A stretch of DNA of 9,757 nucleotides from UBA1227 sp045599345 (GTDB lineage Bacteria; Bacillota; Clostridia; Oscillospirales; Acutalibacteraceae), in NCBI GenBank assembly GCA_045599345.1, contig JAZRVV010000017.1, forward strand, positions 1 through 9,757, given 5' to 3'. How positions within the stretch are numbered: position 1 is the stretch's first letter; the number at the start of each line of letters is the position of its first letter. The notes beneath the pieces are model-generated. The model saw nothing but the letters and a program-made list of their open reading frames with translations, did no database searches and was not told where the DNA came from. Positions 1 to 5,204 of this stretch are shown here, in pieces. The position numbers were made by a program, and so were the translations under genes.

Positions 1-744
1 GAAGTACGCAAGGTAAATAATAAGTACGGCGATTGGCGCAAACGTAAGTGCCAAAGGCAAATTTCTCTTGCTATCCTTAATCTCGTGACAGATAGATGTA
101 GATACTATCCAACCATCGTATGAGAAAGCAATTGGTCCAAATGCGCCAAGCCAAGCAAGGTTCTTTGCGCTTTCTTTAAACGCTTCGCCCGATGCGCCAG
201 AAAGAACTGGTCCTGGATTGCCAAATACAAGACCGAGTATTGCTATCAAGATAAGTGGAATTAACTTAATAAACATTGATGCATTCTGGAAAAAACCACC
301 TGCTTTTGCGGATAGGGCATTCATAAAATAGAACACTGTAACAACAATCAATCCAATCATTGTGTTACGTCCTACTGAAAAGTCCTGAAAACCAAGAAGC
401 TGGCTAATATAAATACCAGAAGCCCAAGCAACAAGAGCATCAAGTGTTGGAAGGTAGAGGAATGTTTCAAACCAGCCAAACATTGTTGCGGCACCTGTGC
501 CAACAAAATCCTCTGCATATGAAACCAGTCCGCCTGGTTTATCTGTACGAATTGCGAGTTGTGAAATGGTAAGAGCACCAAATACAACTGCGATAGCTGC
601 CACTATAAAAATAATTACGCCAAGGTATACGTTGCCATTTGCATACTCAAGTATGTTATCAGCCTTAAAGAAAATACCGGAACCAATAACGATACCGGTA
701 ATCATAGTTATAGCAGTAACTAGTCCATAGTTACGACTTTGCAT
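1..744 (-). CDS. APC-superfamily amino-acid permease, 3' end cut by window edge
   Basis: Reading the minus strand from ATG at 744 gives 248 uninterrupted codons to the window edge, so the C-terminal half is missing. The protein is a membrane transporter of the amino acid-polyamine-organocation superfamily, probably close to the LAT/SteT-like branch, working as an amino-acid exchanger or importer. The first helix carries the family's substrate-binding loop as GIVIGSGIFFK (about residues 17-27). Several further hydrophobic spans follow, and the FSYDGW segment near residue 205 matches the conserved 'F(A/S)(F/Y)DGW' of helix 6. The start is set by an AGGAGA box 7-8 nt upstream. It begins 23 bp after the TetR-type gene with no terminator between, so the two are likely co-transcribed and the regulator may control it. 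The substrate cannot be told from the sequence; serine/threonine exchange is one possibility for this branch. Confidence 0.85.
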   Translation of the reverse strand, partial: MQSRNYGLVTAITMITGIVIGSGIFFKADNILEYANGNVYLGVIIFIVAAIAVVFGALTISQLAIRTDKPGGLVSYAEDFVGTGAATMFGWFETFLYLPTLDALVAWASGIYISQLLGFQDFSVGRNTMIGLIVVTVFYFMNALSAKAGGFFQNASMFIKLIPLILIAILGLVFGNPGPVLSGASGEAFKESAKNLAWLGAFGPIAFSYDGWIVSTSICHEIKDSKRNLPLALTFAPIAVLIIYLAYF

Positions 745-767
745 TTCTTTTCTCCTCTTATTAAAAC

Positions 768-1334
768 TTATTTTGCATACAAATCTGTGAAATAAGCATG
801 TATTTGCTTGCGAGAGTATGTATTTCCGTTATAGAAAGTTTGAGTTAACACACCTAAAACACCATTGACATAGTTGCTAAATACAACCTCATATGGATAG
901 TCAAAGTTTTTATCGCGAGTGCAGTTCTTTGCAATCATAAGTCCAAAATCATAGCAGCATTGGCTAATGATTTGATAAAAGGCACCGTTTATAGGGTTCT
1001 TCTTTGCAACCTTTGTAAGGATACCTTTATATTCATCAATAAAATCGCAAATTGCATCCGCGCACTTATCAATGTTGTCATAGTGGTTCATTACTATGTC
1101 AACCTCTGGATAATACCTGTATACTTCCTTGAAAAAGATCCAACGAAGCACATCGTATTTGTCCTCAAAATAATTGTAAAATGTCGAATTAGGAATCAAG
1201 CCTATACGGCATATTTCGCGTACAGTAATTTCCTCAAATGACTTTTTCGTCAAAAGCAAAAACATTGTCTCAACAATAATTTTTGTTGTCCTCTTTTGCG
1301 ACATAGTCAATTCTGCGCGAAAGTCCAATTTCAT
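768..1334 (-). CDS. TetR/AcrR-family transcriptional regulator
   Basis: A 188-aa predicted DNA-binding repressor. The N-terminal helix-turn-helix of the TetR family lies at about residues 35-60, with the typical ITVREIC...STFYNYFEDKYDVL pattern (recognition helix ending in TFYNYF). The remaining ~125 residues form an all-helical ligand/dimer domain with little sequence conservation, so the inducer is unknown; in this family it is usually a small, often hydrophobic molecule. I chose ATG 1334 because AGAGGGGAT stands just upstream on the minus strand. The open frame continues to 1427, but that stretch overlaps the promoter. The gene is divergent from the ene-reductase operon at 1531 and lies 23 bp before the permease, the usual layout for a local repressor that controls its own operon and the divergent one. 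Two dyads in the intergenic region are candidate binding sites. Confidence 0.88.
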   Translation of the reverse strand: MKLDFRAELTMSQKRTTKIIVETMFLLLTKKSFEEITVREICRIGLIPNSTFYNYFEDKYDVLRWIFFKEVYRYYPEVDIVMNHYDNIDKCADAICDFIDEYKGILTKVAKKNPINGAFYQIISQCCYDFGLMIAKNCTRDKNFDYPYEVVFSNYVNGVLGVLTQTFYNGNTYSRKQIHAYFTDLYAK

Positions 1335-1364
1335 TTTTACACATCCCCTCTTGTGGTAATTGCT

Positions 1365-1393
1365 ATTATAAACAGTTTTTTTCACTAATGCAA
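1365..1393 (-). promoter_or_regulatory. Promoter of TetR-permease operon
   Basis: On the minus strand, TTGCAT (1388-1393) and a perfect TATAAT (1365-1370) are separated by exactly 17 bp, a good sigma-A-type promoter. Transcription would begin near 1358, leaving a leader of about 25 nt that contains the GAGGGG ribosome binding site of the regulator gene. Confidence 0.7.
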
Positions 1394-1409
1394 TTATTAA
1401 TATGAACGC

Positions 1410-1429
1410 ATTTGGAAAAACGTCCAAAT
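1410..1429. promoter_or_regulatory. Inverted repeat, candidate TetR operator
   Basis: Seven-base arms ATTTGGA and TCCAAAT are perfect inverted repeats around a 6-bp spacer (AAAACG), giving a 20-bp dyad of the size TetR-family dimers bind. It lies between the divergent promoters: 16 bp upstream of the -35 box of the regulator promoter and 26 bp before the candidate -35 of the plus-strand operon. Binding by the neighbouring regulator is inferred from position and symmetry only. Confidence 0.45.
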
Positions 1430-1455
1430 TGGGACTCTTCTAAATCCTTTGTTTC

Positions 1456-1484
1456 AAGACATTCTTTTATAATTGTTTTAAAAT
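1456..1484 (+). promoter_or_regulatory. Candidate promoter of the ene-reductase operon
   Basis: AAGACA (1456-1461, four of six matches to TTGACA) is followed after 17 bp by TAAAAT (1479-1484, five of six matches to TATAAT). The predicted start, near 1491, gives a leader of about 40 nt. A TATAAT at 1468-1473 is an alternative -10 but has no convincing -35 at the right distance. A weak -35 would fit a controlled promoter. Confidence 0.4.
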
Positions 1485-1493
1485 ATACACGGT

Positions 1494-1504
1494 ACGCAAT
1501 GCGT
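1494..1504. promoter_or_regulatory. Short palindrome at predicted transcription start
   Basis: ACGCA-A-TGCGT is a perfect 11-bp palindrome about 10 bp downstream of the candidate -10 box, at or just after the expected transcription start of the plus-strand operon. A repressor bound here would block initiation. It shares no obvious half-site with the 1410-1429 dyad beyond an ACGCA string, so the two may be sites for different proteins, or this one may be chance. Confidence 0.3.
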
Positions 1505-1530
1505 TATTTTAAATAATGGAGGTAATAAAA

Positions 1531-2130
1531 ATGGCAAAATTTGCGAAAGACACAGAAACTTTATACCATGGCGTTCATGACTTAATGGACTATTCACAAG
1601 AAGAACTCATGGAATTGTTCAAGACTCTTCCAGCTCCTACAATGGAAGAAATGCAGGGCGAGTTCCATTCAACAAAGCTTTCACACCACAGTGTTAGAGA
1701 CTACCTTGGATGGCATCTTTCATGCGATAACCCTCTTCTGAATCCTGAGTGGGTTGGTAAGGCATTCCGCATGGAGAACGACAAAGAAGGTCGCGGCTAC
1801 AACCTTTTCAGAAAAGTTAACGGCCAGCTTTACACAAAGTATCCAATGTACACATGCATCGCTCCATCTCGCTATGATGGCAAGCCTGCTTTCACATTGG
1901 TTTACAAAGCTTTCTACACAATGACAGCTGCAACTCAGATGGTTGACGAAGCTAGAAAAGTAGCTGACGGCGTATACCTTCTTATTGGTACATACGGCAT
2001 TACAGCTAAGGACAGAATGAGACCACACTTCTGGCTCCTCGAAGGTCCATACAGAACTTATCGTGGCGACGCAAACGCTATCCCAAGAAAGTTTGACAAG
2101 AAGAGAGAAATGCCAAACTACGTAGACTGA
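1531..2130 (+). CDS. Conserved-type protein of uncertain family, possibly lipocalin/GXWXG-like
   Basis: A 199-aa soluble protein without signal peptide or membrane segment. I do not recognise it firmly. The N-terminal part has a helix ending in LMELFKTLPAPTMEEMQGEF, which resembles the start of GXWXG-domain proteins (a 'LP..eel.G.W.G' pattern), although here GEF replaces the first GxW. The C-terminal half alternates short beta-like strands (FTLVYKAF, GVYLLIGTYG, HFWLLEGPY), as in DUF4334/lipocalin-like barrels that hold a hydrophobic ligand. Aromatic residues are frequent (many Tyr, Phe and Trp). ATG 1531 is the start because GGAGG ends 8 nt before it; the in-frame ATG at 1516 overlaps that ribosome binding site. 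It is the first gene of an operon with the ene-reductase 29 bp downstream, so a binding or accessory role in the same pathway is plausible. A small enzyme such as an isomerase or dehydratase remains possible. Confidence 0.8.
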   Translation: MAKFAKDTETLYHGVHDLMDYSQEELMELFKTLPAPTMEEMQGEFHSTKLSHHSVRDYLGWHLSCDNPLLNPEWVGKAFRMENDKEGRGYNLFRKVNGQLYTKYPMYTCIAPSRYDGKPAFTLVYKAFYTMTAATQMVDEARKVADGVYLLIGTYGITAKDRMRPHFWLLEGPYRTYRGDANAIPRKFDKKREMPNYVD

Positions 2131-2159
2131 TTTAATTAATAATTTGAGGTTAATTAATT

Positions 2160-4286
2160 ATGGAATACAAGAATTTGTTTACACCTGGCAAAATTGGCAA
2201 CATGGAAATCAAAAACCGTGTTGTTATGACTTCTATGGGTGTTGACGTTGCCGAACTTAACGGAAAAGTTGGACAGCGTTGGATTGATTATTATGAGGCT
2301 CGTTCTAAGGGCGAGGTAGGTCTCATCATCTCTGGTATCGTTCGTGTTAACGAGACTTCTGGTGTTGGCCTTCCAATGCAGGTTTCTATGGGTAGAGACA
2401 AGAACGTTGAGTCCCTCAGAAAAGGTGTCGAAGTTCTCCATAAAAACGGCACAAAGTTCGTAGTACAGCTTCACCATGCTGGACGTCAGAACGAGGCTAT
2501 TCTTGGTACAACTTGGGGCCTTTTGGAACTTGGTGAGAAGTTCATTCCTCACTATTGGGACATCGCTCGTCCTCTTACAAAGAAGTTGCTCGATGTCATC
2601 GTTCCACCAATGAACAACAACCCTGTTATTCATGAATTACAGAAATATATCATGGTTCCTGATGTAAGTGCATCAAAGGTTCCACTTAACACAGCAAGAA
2701 CTGGTATGTTCCCAGCAAGAGTTCACGCTCTTACTATTATGGAAATCAAATTGCTCGAAAAGCAATTTATCAACGCTGCTGTACGTGTTAAGGAAGCTGG
2801 CTGTGACGGCGTAGAACTTCACGCATCACACGGCTACCTTCTTCAGCAGTTCTTGTCACCAGTATCTAACCGCCGTCACGACCGTTACGGCGGAAGCCTT
2901 GAAAACCGTATGCGTTTCATGCTTGAAATCATCGATGGCATGAAGAAGGCTTGCGGACCTGATTTCCCAATTCTTGTAAGACTTACAATTGATGAGTTCT
3001 ATAACACAATTGGTGAGGACGGCAAGGGTCTTACAATTGATGATGGTATCCAGATTGCAAAGCGCCTCGATCAAGTTGGCATTGCAGCTCTTGACCTTTC
3101 ATGTGGTGGTTACGAGACTCCTAACCACACAGTTGAGCCAATGAACATTCCAGAGGCTTGGAGAGCTTCTTATGTTAAGGCTATCAAGGAAGCAGTTAGC
3201 ATCCCTGTTATCGCTGTTGGCGTTATCCGTAATCCAGCAACAGCTGAGAAATTACTTGCTGATGGTGTACAGGATTACATCGGTCTTGCTAGACCTCTTC
3301 TTGCAGACCCAGAGTGGGCTCTCAAGGCTAAGGAAGGCAGAACAGACGAAATCCAGCGTTGTATTGGTTGTCTTGCTTGCTTCCAGTCTCTCTTTGAGAA
3401 CGCATTCAAGCTTGAACCAGCTCAGTGCGCACTTAACCCTAAGTGCTGCCGCGAGATAGATTACAAGGATCTCAAGAAAGATGGCAACGGCAGAAAAGTT
3501 GTTGTTATCGGTGCAGGTCCTGCTGGTCTTACAGCTGCTCGCGAACTTGCAGCAAGAGACTTTGACGTAACAGTACTTGAGAAAGCAGCAGAAGCTGGCG
3601 GACAGCTCAACGCTGCTAACAAGCCACCTCACAAGGACAAGATGAACTGGGCTATCAACGACCTCGAGAATCGAGCAAAGGCTGCAGGTGCTAAGATCCT
3701 TTACAAGCAAAAGGTTGACGAGGAATCTCTCAAGAAGCTTGCTCCTTATGCAATCGTTGTTGCAACAGGTGGTAAGGCTGTAGTTCCAGGCAAGATTCCT
3801 GGCGCAGACAAGAAGACAGTTATGACTGGTTCTGATGCTATGCAGAACGAACTCAAGATTTCTGATAAAGATGTTGTAGTAGTTGGTACAGGTCTTACAG
3901 GTCTTGAGACAGCTGAGTACTTTATGACTTTGGACAACCGTGTAACTATGGTTGAAATGCAAGATAAGGTTGGTCCTGGACTCTATGTTCAGCACTACTA
4001 TGACCTCTATCCAAAGCTTTATGAAAACCACGTTATGTTCTTGACATCAGCAAAACTTACAGAAATCAATGACGGCTTCGTAACAGTTGAGACCAAGAGC
4101 GGCGGTATTATCAAGCCAAAGGCTGACTATGTATTCTTTGCAGCAGGTGTTCGTCCAGTTAACGACCTTGTAGAAGTTGCAAAGAAAGTATGCAGCAATG
4201 TTGTTACTGTTGGTGATGCAGAAAAGGTTGGTACAATCTGTAATGCTACAAGCACCGCTATGCAGGCAACAGCTAAAATTAAGTAA
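2160..4286 (+). CDS. Old-yellow-enzyme/FadH-BaiCD-type flavin and Fe-S ene-reductase
   Basis: A 708-aa NADH:flavin oxidoreductase of the 2,4-dienoyl-CoA reductase/2-enoate reductase/BaiCD group, whose members reduce activated C=C bonds using FMN, a [4Fe-4S] cluster and FAD. Residues 1-~390 form the FMN-binding TIM barrel: LFTPGKIGNMEIKNR near the start, QLHHAGRQ at ~103-110, and HASHGY (His221, His224, Tyr226), then RYGGSLENRMRF. Cysteines 401, 404, 407 and 423 are the likely cluster ligands. The C-terminal half has an FAD Rossmann motif GAGPAG (451-456), an NAD(P)H motif GTGLTG (576-581) and the closing VGDA (684-687). It is somewhat longer than FadH or BaiCD (about 640-670 aa), mainly through a ~45-50 residue insertion between residues 111 and 189. 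The cluster spacing CX2CX2CX15C is unlike FadH. GAGG lies 10 nt before the ATG. The substrate is unknown; steroid, bile-acid, fatty-acid or aromatic enoates are all possible. Confidence 0.9.
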   Translation: MEYKNLFTPGKIGNMEIKNRVVMTSMGVDVAELNGKVGQRWIDYYEARSKGEVGLIISGIVRVNETSGVGLPMQVSMGRDKNVESLRKGVEVLHKNGTKFVVQLHHAGRQNEAILGTTWGLLELGEKFIPHYWDIARPLTKKLLDVIVPPMNNNPVIHELQKYIMVPDVSASKVPLNTARTGMFPARVHALTIMEIKLLEKQFINAAVRVKEAGCDGVELHASHGYLLQQFLSPVSNRRHDRYGGSLENRMRFMLEIIDGMKKACGPDFPILVRLTIDEFYNTIGEDGKGLTIDDGIQIAKRLDQVGIAALDLSCGGYETPNHTVEPMNIPEAWRASYVKAIKEAVSIPVIAVGVIRNPATAEKLLADGVQDYIGLARPLLADPEWALKAKEGRTDEIQRCIGCLACFQSLFENAFKLEPAQCALNPKCCREIDYKDLKKDGNGRKVVVIGAGPAGLTAARELAARDFDVTVLEKAAEAGGQLNAANKPPHKDKMNWAINDLENRAKAAGAKILYKQKVDEESLKKLAPYAIVVATGGKAVVPGKIPGADKKTVMTGSDAMQNELKISDKDVVVVGTGLTGLETAEYFMTLDNRVTMVEMQDKVGPGLYVQHYYDLYPKLYENHVMFLTSAKLTEINDGFVTVETKSGGIIKPKADYVFFAAGVRPVNDLVEVAKKVCSNVVTVGDAEKVGTICNATSTAMQATAKIK

Positions 4287-4327
4287 CTTAAAAATTGGAA
4301 TAAAAAATTAAAATGGAGGAAAAAATT

Positions 4328-5122
4328 ATGAGTAACATTATCGTACTTACTGGTGCTGCTGGCGGTATCGGTAAAGAGTTCCTTAAAATCATGAAGGACG
4401 AAAAAGGTATTGATGAGATTTGGTGCGTAGGCCGTACACTTGAAAAGCTCGAGGCTCTCAAGTCAATCTCTAGCAAAGTAGTTCCAGTTGCTTGTGACGT
4501 AACAAAGGACGAGGACTTACTTGCATTCCAGAAGCTCCTTGAGGAGAAGAAGCCTGTAGTTAAATGGCTCATCAACTGCGCAGGTACTCGTGCAGTTTAC
4601 AAGCCAGGTGCATCTCTTCCAAGACTCCTTGCTACAGTACGTACAAACCTTGTTGGTAACATGGCTATGTGCTATGCTTGTATCCCATTCATCGGCAGAG
4701 GAGACCACATCCTTAACGTTTCTTCAGCAGCAAGCTTCCAGCCACTTCCATCAAACAACTCTTATGCAGCAGCTAAGGTTGGCCTTAGATTCTTCTCAAA
4801 GGGTCTTGAGTATGAGCTTAAGACAAGAGGCATCAAGGTTACATGCTCATGCCCAGGTTGGGTAGCAACAGAGCTCATGGAATTCAAAGAGGACGAGATG
4901 AAGCCAATCGAGAGACTTCCTGGCGTTACAACACCAGAGCACGTTGCTAAGAAGAGCATCCGTCAGGCTCGCCGCGGCAAGTCTATCGTATTCCCAACAC
5001 TCAAAGTACATGCTGACTACTACATCATTAAGTTTGCTCCAATGAAGTTTATCCTTTGGTATGCATCACATGTAGAGACAGACCATTACAAAGACTTCAT
5101 CAAGACAGGTATCTTGACCTAA
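4328..5122 (+). CDS. Short-chain dehydrogenase/reductase (SDR family)
   Basis: A 264-aa NAD(P)-dependent oxidoreductase with the classical SDR architecture. It has the cofactor motif TGAAGGIG (residues 8-15), NCAG (83-86, standing for NNAG), catalytic Ser133 with Tyr146-x3-Lys150 (SYAAAK), and CPGWVATEL after the active site. The C-terminal part, 'TPEHVAKKSIRQARRGK' followed by an aromatic, hydrophobic tail, resembles the DltE/YqjQ and 17-beta-HSD-like subgroup more than fatty-acid FabG. The expected reaction is reversible hydroxyl/ketone conversion. It starts 41 bp after the ene-reductase with a GGAGGA box 7 nt before ATG 4328; the in-frame ATG at 4313 overlaps that box and is rejected. Last gene of the operon, it is followed by a strong terminator. 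Together with the ene-reductase it could act on an alcohol/enone pair, but this is inferred from context. Confidence 0.9.
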   Translation: MSNIIVLTGAAGGIGKEFLKIMKDEKGIDEIWCVGRTLEKLEALKSISSKVVPVACDVTKDEDLLAFQKLLEEKKPVVKWLINCAGTRAVYKPGASLPRLLATVRTNLVGNMAMCYACIPFIGRGDHILNVSSAASFQPLPSNNSYAAAKVGLRFFSKGLEYELKTRGIKVTCSCPGWVATELMEFKEDEMKPIERLPGVTTPEHVAKKSIRQARRGKSIVFPTLKVHADYYIIKFAPMKFILWYASHVETDHYKDFIKTGILT

Positions 5123-5141
5123 CTTTTACACAAACAATAAA

Positions 5142-5179
5142 AAGGAACCGAGAGGAGAAATCCTCTCGGTTCTTTCTTT
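5142..5179. terminator. Bidirectional hairpin terminator between SDR gene and ppdK
   Basis: A stem of at least 12 perfect pairs (GAACCGAGAGGA, 5145-5156, with its complement at 5161-5172) closes a GAAA loop. It is followed on the plus strand by TTTCTTTATAT, and on the minus strand by CCTTTTTATT. It lies between two convergent genes (SDR ending at 5122, ppdK ending at 5205), so it probably ends both transcripts. Confidence 0.9.
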
Positions 5180-5204
5180 ATATATTATATATACTAATGA
5201 ATAA

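Noticed and set aside
1335..1427. N-terminal extension of the TetR gene to an ATG at 1427
   Set aside because: It would read through the TTGCAT/TATAAT promoter and the GAGGGG ribosome binding site; the start at 1334 has a proper ribosome binding site.
1516..1530. Upstream in-frame ATG for the 199-aa protein; the same situation occurs at 4313 for the SDR gene
   Set aside because: In both cases the ATG overlaps the GGAGG box that serves the downstream ATG, and the short extra peptide (MEVIK, MEEKI) precedes the natural family start.
1335..1530. Possible riboswitch or attenuator in the divergent region
   Set aside because: Predicted leaders are only about 25 and 40 nt, with no hairpin followed by a T run and no conserved aptamer pattern.
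3252..4031. Long open frame of 259 codons on the minus strand inside the ene-reductase gene
   Set aside because: It lies wholly antisense to a gene with clear FMN, Fe-S, FAD and NAD motifs, its product is an implausible Cys/Leu/Ser-rich sequence without domain, and there is no ribosome binding site.
1531..5122. A complete bile-acid-inducible (bai) operon
   Set aside because: Only the ene-reductase and SDR resemble bai enzymes. There is no CoA ligase, CoA transferase, BaiE-type dehydratase or BaiG transporter, and the reductase differs from BaiCD in cysteine spacing and insertion.
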